Below are positions 45,039 to 56,347 of a stretch of DNA of 64,000 nt, piece by piece. The stretch comes from Toxoplasma gondii ME49. Taxonomy: Eukaryota; Apicomplexa; Conoidasida; Eucoccidiorida; Sarcocystidae. Under the pieces are notes generated by a model, which worked only from the letters and a program-made list of their open reading frames with translations, did no database searches and had not been told where the DNA came from. Position numbers and translations under genes: made by a program. The first letter of the stretch is position 1. Each line of letters starts with the position of its first letter. Location of the stretch: positions 1,892,043-1,956,042 of the forward strand of contig NC_031477.1 in NCBI RefSeq assembly GCF_000006565.2, read 5' to 3'.

Positions 45039-48000
45039 GTCGGAGAATATGCGGAGAAAAACAGGAACGGCTTAGCAGCATGGGGGAGAGAGAGGCGGGC
45101 AGAGGATGCGGGAGGCATCAAAACAGAACGAAACGAAGGGGACAGGCAAGAACTGCTCGGATCGAGAACGAAACCACTTCATGAAGGCGGTGAAGAGAGG
45201 AAGGTGGAACAGAGAAAAAACCCAAGACAGGAAAAGAGAAGAGACTGCTGATGCGACACACAGCCACCCACACAAAAACGAGGTTGCTGCTGCAGGCCAG
45301 GCTACAGAATGAAAGATGTGCCACACATCCCCTTGGTGTGTGTTTCAAGGCAATATGGAATTCAAGAGAAATTCAGGGAAGGAAGGCTAGCAGAGGAAAT
45401 GCGGACGGTGTAGGTGCCGAATGACGACGGATGTTCTGGTGTGAGGAAATGCGCTGACAGGTGAGGAACATGAATGTGACTTTAAAAACAGTAAACGTCA
45501 CACGCACACTCTTTCCTCTCACGAAGTTGGCGAGGAAACTGAATGGCCTGTGACGGTTGCTCTATTGAGTTATTTAATGCTGAAGACATCCCATGTTTTC
45601 TTGGGCACAGTCTGGCTGCCTGCAAACGAAGGCTAGCGACGCATGAGCGATCAACTCTAAGCCCCACAATACACCGGGAGCCTCTTGCGCACACGCGCTA
45701 CTTAGAAAGAGAAACCGAGCTTTCTTTGAACGGGAAATATAAGTCTGACAAAGACGGTTGCTCTTGCTCTGGTCGCCCAGCTGTAGTACCGCCACTCAGC
45801 GGTTACCGCCGTTGGGCATAGCCCCAGAGAAATGTCACGCTCGAGGAACAACGGACGCCGGAAACGTACACGGGCCCAGTAACTTTTGCGTGGCACATGG
45901 TACCCTTCCGATGGCTAGGGATTACAAAGACAGAAAGTCGAAAGAAAAAGAAGAGCAGTGTCGAAGTTGCAGTGAAATGCTCGGTGAACTGATGAAAAGT
46001 GTGCAGTGCATGCGTGTGCGCCTCAAAATGGCTGACGCCAATGGGGTGTATGTACACCTGAGAAGTTCGTTTTCTTTCAACGTCGATCAGCGTCACTTCT
46101 GCAATTGGTGCCGGAAGCTCAACCGCGTAGTCCGAAACGCGTTTCGCTTCGCGTAAATCGCTACGTAACTAACGTTTGGCTCTGCTGCCCAGTGCCTCTG
46201 CGAAGGTGGGTTGAGAAGATAGACTGACCGCCGAAAAGCAGTGATTGACACAGGGTTCATGTGCAACTGCACAGCATTACAACACACCTGCAGACAGAAC
46301 CAAAAGGATTTTCTGGGTAACCTATGCTGCCCCTGTTGAGTTAAGCACTACTGGTATTTAATTCGAAGCAAACACGGCTACTATTGCCCGATGCTTCTTG
46401 TAGCTAGGGCCCTCGAATCGGGCGTTCCCAGCATGAGAAGCCCTTCTCACGGACAGAAAACATTTGCATCCAGGTTCGCGTGTAGTCACGAACGAGAGAG
46501 CACAGTGTGAAACCGCAGTTTCGCATGATCTTGAGCATACACCGGCACTCAGAAGTTCCGTCATGTTCCAAGACACCCGGGAACGTTCTGCGAACACACG
46601 GCTGGGGCGATGGTCCACTTCCACATTTGACTTCGCTGCCGCCTTCGTCTGTCATTCTGAAAATTTCTTCTACGCTATGTACTCGAAAAGTAGTCCGTGG
46701 TTGGGTGATTATTTGAGTATCTTCACTATGCGGCTTGCCTCGCGTATCGGAAAGGGAGGCACCTTTTGCCTATCCTTTTCAGGCACCACCCAAAATTTCT
46801 GGAGGGCCACCACGCGCGGCCCTGAAAGTGAAAACGAGGGCTTCCGGAACATGCCTCTCTCCGGCTCCTCTGAGAGTCTTCACGCGTCCGGATGCCTCAG
46901 CAAAGTTGCTGAAGAGCATCGCGGAGGCACGGGTGAGGCTTCGGCGACAGGACGCGCCGAGGCCTTGCCGGTATCTCAACCTGGGGAGGGTCTGCCCCCG
47001 CCCTTTCCCCCTTGTTTGTGCCTGTGCTTGAGAGCCAGGCTTTGTATGTGTGTGTTTGTGTTTGTTTGTTTTGGGTGCTGGTGTCGTGGTGGATGCATGC
47101 ATGCTTGTGATTCGGACTGAGGCTTTTTTTGGCTCGGTGTGTGATTCGTTTCTTTCGTCACGTGGGACCGGCAGTTCGGCCCATGTGACAGAACAATTGG
47201 CGAAGCTGACGGCGAAGGTATGCCGTAAAATCTTGTTTGTTTTATGGGGGCTCCTGCGAGTGAGAACCGTGGTTTGCGAAATCTGCTTGAAGCACGTGCA
47301 GAACGCCCCTGTGCGCGCTGGTGAGACAAACCAAAATCACACAGAACCTAGCTCACAACGTGAATCCAACACCCTACGTGATAGAGCCAGCTGGAGATAG
47401 TGTCCTGTCAGTAGGCGTTGTTGCAGCTGATGTGAATAGACAACACGCATACTCGCCCACGCAGGGTAAGCAGAAGCAGCCAACATTTCAGGGCTGTCTT
47501 CGTTGCCTCCTATTTGCCGGCCATTCTGAACCGCGTGACCTACCACTACCTATCTCATAATATTAAATACAAGCATTAGAGCTTCAGTAATAAAGTTGCC
47601 GCGCTGTGAGGCACTTCAGAGAACTCGGGTTTGCCATTCTTCCACTCTGTGCTGAAATAGGCAACCGAGGTTGCATCAAGCTACCAATCGGACCAATACT
47701 CACGGAGGCGTATTGACACTTGCCACGTTCCAGCTTTTTATCACTTTACGACTGCTCCTTCAGTGTGGAACAAGAGTGTAGAATACCAGCACGACGAGTA
47801 TTGGATTACACGAACAGAGGACCTTTGAGGGATTCAAGTGACGTGAATCGTCTCTGTCGCCAAGACTGCAAAATCCTGAAACTTCACGAACAATGACTGC
47901 AGCATTCGAGGAGGAAAACAACCCACAGCAAGAGCTGACAAGTGGAAGATTACAGTGTTACTCACCGCCAAGGTGGGTTAGATGTATTGCAAACCCAATC

Positions 48001-51000
48001 TGCCGCTTCATCAGAACTATGTGTATGGAAGGAGGCGATGGAATTCAACTTTTAAGACTTCCACTGACGGCGAGGCTGACGGGCACTGTCCGGTATAGCA
48101 TGTTGGCTGCAGATGCCAGTCTCTGGAGCAATATATGCTAAGAAAGTCTATATTTTTTTCTGACTGACAGGAAATGTGTGCTTCCGTGCGGTCAGGTGCG
48201 CAACATCAGTGCGGTAAGAACAGCAGGCGAACATCGAGGACCGTCTTTTACAGAAATCGACAGTGAGCGACGAAGGCATGCCACACCACAGTGTGAGAAA
48301 AGACATCCAGATGGCAATGTCGAGTTCCCTTTCTCTGGTCTGCATTCGGAAAACATAACAAGAAGAGTGGTCTCTGTGGCCCCATCACTTGCGGGCACGC
48401 TTCACATTAGTTTCGCTGTGTTCCCATCTTTTTTCGTGGCAACACTCGTGGTGCCGATATTTCCTACACATTGTCGTTTCGAGCTTCGGAAACAGGTGAT
48501 ATCTCATAAGCATATGGGGGCCGATTTCATTTATCGCTGGCTGCGAGTCGCAGCCCAGCCACCGACGGTTACCGTTCCTCTACTGGTTGCACTCACCAGG
48601 CATCATAGCACACTTTTTCCTTTCAGCTTGTTTCTGTCAGAAAAAAGGAATGCCTGGTGCTCTTTTGCTCGCTTTCACTAAAGAAGAGCTGACGCCGTAT
48701 GCTTTGTGCTCTCTTGCACCTTCGATAAAAGAGCCACCTGCACATTCCCTCCCGCGCGCTCCTGCGTCGTTTCATTTCTGGCCATGTACTTGAAACAGAA
48801 GTGACGCTCTGAGATCATGGCTGGTGTGCTGTCGACATTTCATCGGACGACACCCGCGAGTTGCCAATCGTCGTGATGGGCTGCTGCAGATGTGCAACGT
48901 AAACAATTTAGAAAGTCCGCATTCGTGGAATTGATAGAAGTCCTGAAATTCACATGCCTGATTCGCATTCATAAGCTGAGATATAGTCACAAGGAACTTG
49001 GTTGTCTCTATCCCGTAACGAGTTGCCCTAGGTACGGTGAAGCACGCCGTTATACACCCATGAAGCCCTCTGTTGTCAAAAACCGCGTAGTTAAATGCAG
49101 ACTGCACATTCCACTATAATAGGCCTTATACCACGCACCCTTTCCTTCGTCTCTTCCGTGAAGGCCATGATACTCCCCTAAAAATGCCTTTCCTCGAGAG
49201 GCTGAGGAGAGTTAGTTCGCTTGCTTCCACCACTGACAGACACAGGAGTGGACCTGTTGTATGCAGATGACCCAAGCTCAAAACAGTTTGACGATGCGCG
49301 ATCGCTCCTGACTGAATCTGTTTCCACAAGACGGAGTGCTAGCTGACGTGGTTCATCCATTCCGAGGAAAGACGCGGACACCGTTGTCCAACTGCTGGGG
49401 CACACGGCCGCCTCTTCATCTGCAGTGCAGGCACCAGCTAAACCCGTCCTTCTTTGCATAGTTCGCTTTCGCTGCACCTTTTCTAAACGTGAAAAGTGCC
49501 TTACTTGGGAGGGTTTGTCTCAGGGGTTTCAATTTCAGCTTCCTTCTGGAATCGCCGCTGTTCCCTGGTCCGCTTTCCGTTGCATGCGTCATGACGCTAA
49601 CAGAGCGAAGAGCTGCCCGGGAGTCAAATGACACTGCGCTGCCGCAAGCTGCAAAATGCGACGAAAACGACCGCGATCGTAAGTCGTGGTTAGGCGAGTC
49701 TGTAGCGTCTCTCTTCACGCGTTGCTTTCGTCTCTGTGGTAGAACCTTCGAGTTCTGCTCTACTAATTTGAACTGCATTTTCCGGGTTCGGAGAGACCCT
49801 GTTTTCTCTTCACCCGCAGCCGTTCCAATCCGAGGCACGTCTAAGCTCCGCTGGTCTCTGTCCTCAGACACTCATCGGGGTCGCCTTTAACTTACGGCTT
49901 CCCACTTCCGTCCACTTTGCTCGAGGTTGTTTAGGCAGACTGCTGCGTTTTGTGCTTTTCGATATGTCGTTGTGTTTCCCCTTTCTGTTCCTCATTTCAG
50001 CATGCGCGTGTCCTGGAAGCCGGGTTCTGTATCTCACCTCCAGGTAGCTCCTGGAGGCGACTTTCTCTCGGTTCATCCGTTCTCACGCAGTGTAGTGTAA
50101 TTTATTTTTTTCTCGGGGACTGTTTCATCTGTCAGTTGTGCTTCTTAGGAGATTTTGGCGGAGTTTCCGCTCGCGTTCGACAACAATTTGAGCTATCCCC
50201 TATCCAGGCTTGTTCGTAGGTACCCAGTCGGTAGCGGTAGGAGTCCCTGCCGTCAAGAATTTGCATCACGTTTCACTTTCTCCGAACAACTTGGACAGCG
50301 AATGGGTGTCTACTTGGGTTTTCACTGGGTGTATTTGTCTTTAAAGAGCCGCACATATGCGAGGGGAAAACCTGAAGTGTGACCCATCTTCATCGGTCCA
50401 TCGCGGGCGCTCTCCGCCATAGACTGCCTGCGTTCCCGGTTTCGACTTCGAGCGCACATCGACGGCAGCTTCTTGTGGAGCGTTTGAAGTTTGCGTACAG
50501 TGAACGAATTCATCCAGCCAGGCGGGGCGAGAAACGGTCGGAAAACTTGATCCCTGGTGGAAACGGCGATGCAGTCAAGAATGCCTCCTTTTTTATTCCC
50601 TCTACTCTCGGCTCGCGCGATAGCAACCTGACAGTTGTCAGTTGTCAGAAGGTCCCCCTGGTCCTCTGTTTGACAAGAAGCCAGACAAGAAACGCAGACG
50701 AAGAGGGGCATTTGAGGACCTTACATGGCGATGTGACCGCTCTTTCCCCGGGTCTGTTGTCAGGGGCCATGCCTTTTCTGAGGCCGCATGTTGCTTTCAG
50801 TTTTCGTTTCTCTGCATTTTTCAGTTCGCCTGTACAGAGCAGTGTCCCGGTGTTCTTTGTTTTCGCTCGGGGACGCTTACGCAACTCGCTGATGTTGCAT
50901 CTCTTTCGAAGTTCGTGGTCGTCCTCCTCACTGACATTCAGTATCGTGGAACACCATTTTTTCCGTTTCGCTTCAACTCGCATCCCTGACGATTCTGTAG

Positions 51001-51237
51001 TCTTGAAGCAGATTCCGAATCCGACACACACAGGACAGAGACCTGACGGCTCTTTCCTGTCTCCACGCTCTTCTCGTCTTCTCTCCCTCTTTTTTCAAAT
51101 CGCCCCTCCCCCTCGCCTGTGTTGTTCTCCGCCCTCTCGGAGCCTGTTTCGTTCGAGGAGAGTTCGGTTCCTGCTGCATCGAGCGACGCCTTCAGCAGCC
51201 TTGGTCTCCCGGCCAACTGTTTCCGCGGCTGCCCAAG
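45039..51237. other. 6.2-kb spacer between divergent UBA3 and SLC6-type genes
   Basis: No exon chain, conserved motif or structural RNA could be supported. The composition is more even and less low-complexity than the other spacers, and open frames are short. The ends should carry the divergent promoters of UBA3 (start near 45038) and the transporter (start 51238). The last 800 bases are pyrimidine-rich and are probably the 5' UTR or a 5' intron of the transporter. Confidence 0.5.
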
Positions 51238-54200
51238 ATGCCGATCTCTGCGGGTGTCTCTTCGCCTGAGGAGCCTGCGGCCTCTTTGTCTCGCATCGCC
51301 GACGCATCGTGTTCGCCCGCGGTGCCGGCGAAGAAGTCCCGGTCTCGCCGGAACGGCCCTGTGTCTCCACTGTCTGCTGTCTCATCGGGAGGAAGTTCGG
51401 AGGCCGCGAAGAGCGATGGTTTGAGAGCAGCTATTCGCGCAGCAGCTGTTTCGGCGGCTGTCGCGCCCCCAAGTCCCAGTGCCGCGCCTCGGGCCAGTGC
51501 GCTCCCACCGTCTCCTCTCGCCTCGGTTCCGCCCCAGCCAGTCACCTCCTCGGCTTTCTCGCGTTCGCTTTCTGGGCGCTCTGTGAACTCGCCGTTCGCC
51601 GGCTCTGGCCCGATCCCCTGCGAGAAGCCCCCAGGCCCTGTCGATGTGGTACTCGAGCAGCCGTGTATCTACAAACAGCAGGACTTCTCTGTGCCCCTGC
51701 GCGTCGCACCGGACGCAGTCTCCGACGGGGGGTCTCGGCGCGGGTCTGCGGCCTCGACGCGTTCGACGCAGAACGGGAGCGGGAAGACTGCGCTGGGTTT
51801 CGCAGGCGAGGCAGTGGTGTGTGTGGAGAAGGACGGAGACGAAGACCGACAAGTTCCCTTCAGTCGGCTCGCGTCAATGTCCTCTTCAGTGATGGAGTGG
51901 CAGAGCCGATTCGCGTTTGTCCTCGCGGCAGTAGGCGCCGCTGTCGGCATCGGGTGTGTCTGGAGATTCCCCACCTACTGCTACAAGTTCGGGGGAGGCG
52001 CGTTTCTTATCCCCTACTTCCTGATGCTGGTCCTCGTAGGCATGCCGCTCCTCGCGCTCGAGATGTCCCTCGGCCAGGTCTTCCGCGGGGGCCATATGCG
52101 AGTCTTCAATTTGATTTCCCCTCGTCTGCGGGGCCTTGCAGCGTCCACCATGCTCCAGGCCTTCTTCATCTGCGCCTACTACTCAGTGTTCCTCTCCTGG
52201 GGTCTGCACTACTTTTTCGCCTGCTGGCAGACGCCGCTTCCGTGGGTTGTCTCACCAGCCGAACTGGATTTCTGCACTCAGTTCCAAGACGAAACTGCTT
52301 GCGAAGCGGCAGGGCGACCTTCGCCTTCTGGTGGAGAATCGCCGGAGCCTTCACCAGCGGCTCAGAGTCTTCCAGGGTCTCTCACAGAGACAGGGGCGAC
52401 CGCATGTGTGTGGCTCGCGACTTCTTCCCCAGGGCTCCCTCACGGCCACTGCACAGCGGACATTCGGCAGAAGGCGCAGGACTTTCTTTTTTCGGGGGTG
52501 TTAAGCTTTAGCGCCGCCTATCCTGGAGGCCTCGCTCTGCCCGTTCTCCTCGGCCTGGCCTTCGTGTGGGTGCAGCTTTTCTGCTCGCTCTTCAAGGGCC
52601 TACAGTCTCTCACTGCGGTGATTTACGCGGCGGTGTTGCTTCCCGTCTTTGCGATCTGTCTCGTGATGGTCAGCGCGTTGACGCTGGATGGCGCGAGCCT
52701 CGGACTCTCTCACCTCTTCTCCGTCAACTGGGAGGCGTTGGTGGAGCAGCCGGAGATCTGGGGCGAGGCGGCCTCGCAGGTCTTCTTCTCCCTCGGGGTC
52801 TTTCAGGGGGTCATGACGGCGTACGCCTCTCACAAGAAGGTCTCGCAAAATACGATTCTCGACGCGACAGCTGTCGCCGCCAGCAACGCCGTCCTCTCTT
52901 TCGTCAGTGGCGTAGCGACCTTTGCGATCGCCGGTCACGTTGCGAAGCGCGTGGGCGAAGTTGACGAGGCGACGGGGGCCGCAGATCTCTCCGCGATGAA
53001 TATCGCGGGGAACCAACTCGTCTTCGTATTGTACCCAATTTCGCTTGCGACGCTCCCGGCGCCGCAGCTCTTCTGTGCGCTCTTCTTCCTCGCGTTCTTT
53101 CTCCTGGGCATCACGAGTGCCATTTCCTTCGTCCAGCCTGCGATCGACTTGCTGAAGGAGTCGAAACTCTGGCGCGGCACGAAACGCTGGAAGCTGACGC
53201 TCGCTGCATGCGTCCTCGGCTTCGTCCTCGGCGTCCCCTTCTGTCTCCGCTCGGGGATCTACCTCATCGAGTCTGCAGACTACCACTGGAGCGTGGTTGG
53301 CCTCACGTTCCTCGGTTGCTGCGAGGCCGTCGCCTTCGGCTGGGTCTACGGCATGGGCCGACAAGTCGAAGTCCTTGGCTTTCTCCCCGTCGCGGTCCAC
53401 GCCTTCTCGTACCTTGGAGGCGTCTCACTCGCGGCGCTGATTCTCTTCGTTGCCGCCCCTCCGAGCCGCTGCGCTCTTGCCCTCGCGACTGCACTCCCCC
53501 TCATGCTCGCAGGCGCGAGCCTGGCCCTCTACCTCTGTCCCCACATGGAGGCTTCCCAGGCGCCTGGCGACCGCGCGTCCCCGCTCCAGGGTACCTCCCG
53601 CAAGCAGTCAGTCTCCTCGCTCTCTGCGGCTTCGAGAAGGGAGCGTCTGGGAGACCCTGAGCGCTGCCAGGTTGGTTTGCAAGTGCAGGCAGCGGAGGTG
53701 AGGGGAGACAACAACGCTTGTTTCAGTGCGCTCGACGACAGACTCGGACGCAGTGGAGGATACGCTGTGGAGCCGGAAGACTCCCTACGAAGCGCGGAGG
53801 GCATGCCCCCATCTTCCACTTCGTTTCTGGGGCCTCAGGGCGCGGCGGGGCTCCCGTCGAGAACAGGTCGGCGGCTCTCGATCTGGGACCGGATCTACTG
53901 GTTGTACTTTGGAAACGTTGAGCATCTGAGGTTGCACCTGAACGCGATAACAGCGTCAAAGGCGCGCGTTTTTTGCCTCTGGCCCGTCTGGTCGGTCGTC
54001 ATCAAGTACGTCTGCCCCGCAATTCTCCTCTTCCTGCTGTTCAACGAACTCGGGAAAGGCGCCTTCCTCTACTTTGGGGGTTTGCCTCTGGCGTACCATA
54101 TCGTGGCTATCGCAGTGCTCGCGTTTGTCGCGTTCTTCGTGTTTCTCGGCTCCCTTCTTCCCGAGTTCTTCCACGGCTTCGTGACAGAAAGACGCCCCCT

Positions 54201-54351
54201 AGGCGGAAAAGTATTCGCGAGAAGACAGAGACATGCGGCAGAAGCGGCGGCAGCGGTTCCGGCCGCCGGCGTCTCGAAAGGAGTCTCTCCGGCGAGTGTA
54301 GCCACAGCCAGCGGGATCGCAGGGAAACAAGACACAGAGAGAAGCAACTGA
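51238..54351 (+). CDS. SLC6/SNF-family sodium-coupled amino acid or neurotransmitter-like symporter
   Basis: A single-exon frame of 1037 residues starts at an ATG in the context CCCAAGATGC. The family couples Na+ (often Cl-) gradients to uptake of amino acids or amines across the plasma membrane. After a 218-residue Ser/Pro-rich cytosolic N-terminus, TM1 reads AAVGAAVGIGCVWRFP, the family Na+-site helix, and TM2 reads GGGAFLIPYFLMLVLVG followed by LEMSLGQ. Further hydrophobic spans include VFFSLGVFQGVMTAY (TM6), SNAVLSFVSGVATFAIAG (TM7) and a helix pair near residues 915-975, fitting a LeuT fold of about 12 helices. A roughly 150-residue hydrophilic insert (about 765-910) separates the last two helices from the rest. 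The substrate cannot be told from this reading. SLC6 proteins are usually 600-700 residues; the excess is in the N-terminus, this loop and the C-terminal tail. It is convergent with the Listerin gene. Confidence 0.9.
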   Translation: MPISAGVSSPEEPAASLSRIADASCSPAVPAKKSRSRRNGPVSPLSAVSSGGSSEAAKSDGLRAAIRAAAVSAAVAPPSPSAAPRASALPPSPLASVPPQPVTSSAFSRSLSGRSVNSPFAGSGPIPCEKPPGPVDVVLEQPCIYKQQDFSVPLRVAPDAVSDGGSRRGSAASTRSTQNGSGKTALGFAGEAVVCVEKDGDEDRQVPFSRLASMSSSVMEWQSRFAFVLAAVGAAVGIGCVWRFPTYCYKFGGGAFLIPYFLMLVLVGMPLLALEMSLGQVFRGGHMRVFNLISPRLRGLAASTMLQAFFICAYYSVFLSWGLHYFFACWQTPLPWVVSPAELDFCTQFQDETACEAAGRPSPSGGESPEPSPAAQSLPGSLTETGATACVWLATSSPGLPHGHCTADIRQKAQDFLFSGVLSFSAAYPGGLALPVLLGLAFVWVQLFCSLFKGLQSLTAVIYAAVLLPVFAICLVMVSALTLDGASLGLSHLFSVNWEALVEQPEIWGEAASQVFFSLGVFQGVMTAYASHKKVSQNTILDATAVAASNAVLSFVSGVATFAIAGHVAKRVGEVDEATGAADLSAMNIAGNQLVFVLYPISLATLPAPQLFCALFFLAFFLLGITSAISFVQPAIDLLKESKLWRGTKRWKLTLAACVLGFVLGVPFCLRSGIYLIESADYHWSVVGLTFLGCCEAVAFGWVYGMGRQVEVLGFLPVAVHAFSYLGGVSLAALILFVAAPPSRCALALATALPLMLAGASLALYLCPHMEASQAPGDRASPLQGTSRKQSVSSLSAASRRERLGDPERCQVGLQVQAAEVRGDNNACFSALDDRLGRSGGYAVEPEDSLRSAEGMPPSSTSFLGPQGAAGLPSRTGRRLSIWDRIYWLYFGNVEHLRLHLNAITASKARVFCLWPVWSVVIKYVCPAILLFLLFNELGKGAFLYFGGLPLAYHIVAIAVLAFVAFFVFLGSLLPEFFHGFVTERRPLGGKVFARRQRHAAEAAAAVPAAGVSKGVSPASVATASGIAGKQDTERSN

Positions 54352-55428
54352 AAATGCGTTTCGAACGCGTTCGAGCAGAAAGGCATGCGCTGTCGCATGA
54401 AGGAGACACAGTGGCGAGAGGCGAAATGCAGACAAGGGAAGAGAGAGAGAGAGGAACCGCAAGAGCGGAGGAGCTGGGGGAAGAGAACGGGAGACCGAAG
54501 AGAGGGTGGCAGGGAGGGAGTGCGAGGCTTGAGAACCTGGGAGGAAAAGAGAGAGCGAGAGACACGGCTAGAAGGCGACAAATTCAGTGGAGAGAGGAGC
54601 GTCAATTTCGAAAAAACACCAGTTGTTCGTTGGAAAGGAGCGAGGAGAAACAGCGACAATGAAAGAGCGAAGGAGACCGTTCTCGACGCCTCCCTTTTTT
54701 CTTATTCTCTATAAAGACTTTTCACCTTTGTGTAGAAATATTTCTTTCGAACTGAGCCTTCGTTCCCAGGCAAGAGTAAGTGTGTGCCGGATCTACAGGG
54801 GCGAGTGTTTTCAACTGGGAATCCCGCCGTTGTTTGAACGGTGAAAAAGTCCTGCATATCGTTTCCGGAAGCTGCGGGGCAGAACTGTGTCGAGCCATAG
54901 AGCCCGTACGTGCATGCGCGTGAGTATTACGAAGGCGGTTCTGTTTCTCAAATCCCTTTTCCAGTCGTCAAAGAACGCTGAAAAGCGGTCTGAAGGAGAC
55001 TCTGTTGCTTTTCGGAGTCTGACGGAACATCTCGGATGTGTGTTTCGGCTCAGACAAGCAGCGCCGTCAATCGAAAACATTTCCCAGATCGAGGCACGCT
55101 CTTGTTTAAGAACTCGAGAAACGCGAAAGCGTCAATTGCTTTTTTTAAAACCTGCGCGCCTGAGAAAAAGACCAGACGCGTCCAGGGTGTTTCCAGAATT
55201 CAAAACGCACACCGAAGCAAATCGATCCACATCTGCCGACAGACTTTTTCGTTCATCTATATTCCTTCCGATCTATCACCGCGTGTCTTTCTTTTTATCT
55301 CCACAATTCGCGATCTATCTGTTTGTGTGCATACGTTTCCGCCAATGTTTCCATTTCTCTGTCTATCGATCTCGATCTCTTTCTGTCTATTCGTTTATCC
55401 ATCTTCACGCATCTATTTCTCTCTCTCT

Positions 55429-55560
55429 AGATATATATATATATATATATATGTATTATATATATATATATATGTATGTTATATATATATATATATGTAT
55501 TATATATATATATGTATGTTATATATATATATATATATTTATATATATTTATATATTTTT
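55429..55560. repeat. (TA)n array with periodic TATGTATT/TATGTATGTT interruptions
   Basis: TA blocks of about 14-20 bases alternate with TGTATTA or TGTATGTTA spacers, in intergenic DNA downstream of the transporter. Confidence 0.9.
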
Positions 55561-56037
55561 GTATACTTGCCGACATCCCGCTATTCACGTAGATACATCG
55601 ATACGTAATAGAGGCTGTGTCCATCTGACAATGAGAGAGGCCGAATCCGGAGGCGAACCTCCCCGTCTCGGTGCCTCTGTGGCTGGCTTGAGTTCGGTCG
55701 GAGAGTTGGAGGAATTTCGCTTTTTGTCTGCCGCGCTGCATGCACGCGCCATGCATGCGTTAAAAATATACGAACAGACGATAACAAACAAGCGGACGGA
55801 CCGCGGAAGACGCAGTCGAAACCCTTGTTGACACCCTGTGTGGGTAGAATGTTCCATCGCACTCCCGCGCTTAAATCCTCAGCCAGATCAGAGGAGTATC
55901 CATGCGCGCTCCCAACATCTTCGGCAGGCGACGCCGTGAAGAAAGAAGCCTCTCAACGAACAAAACATCCATCCCGAGACACAAACAACAGACGTACCAC
56001 ATGCACGACAATTACATACTTACACATCTGTATCTAC

Positions 56038-56232
56038 CTATATATATATATATATGTATATATGTATATATATATATATATGTATATATCATATATGCGC
56101 ATGTCCATAAGCATGCGCGAACATGCGTAGACATCTACATACTATTCTGTCCGCAGGTCTATATACATGGATAGATGTGAGCTCACACACACATTCACAT
56201 ATGCATATATATATATATATATATATGTTTAT
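56038..56232. repeat. Two (TA)n tracts
   Basis: TA-rich tracts at about 56038-56095 and 56204-56232, downstream of the Listerin stop. Confidence 0.9.
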
Positions 56233-56311
56233 GTATATAATTCGTACACACACAGGCAACTGCGATGCCGATCTCTATTTTTTTTTACGTGGAGAGGGGC
56301 GCGGCTGCGGG

Positions 56312-56345
56312 GTGTGTGTGTGTGTGTGTGTGTGTCTGTGTCTGT
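56312..56345. repeat. (GT)n tract at the start of the Listerin 3' UTR
   Basis: On the Listerin strand a CACAGACACAGACACACAC run begins immediately after the TAG stop at 56350-56348. Confidence 0.95.
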
Positions 56346-56347
56346 GG

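Larger units (their letters stand above)
54352..56347. other. Spacer between convergent transporter and Listerin genes
   Basis: It holds the 3' UTRs of both genes and three TA-rich tracts. About 54360-54660 is GA-rich. No coding exon is supported. Confidence 0.6.
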
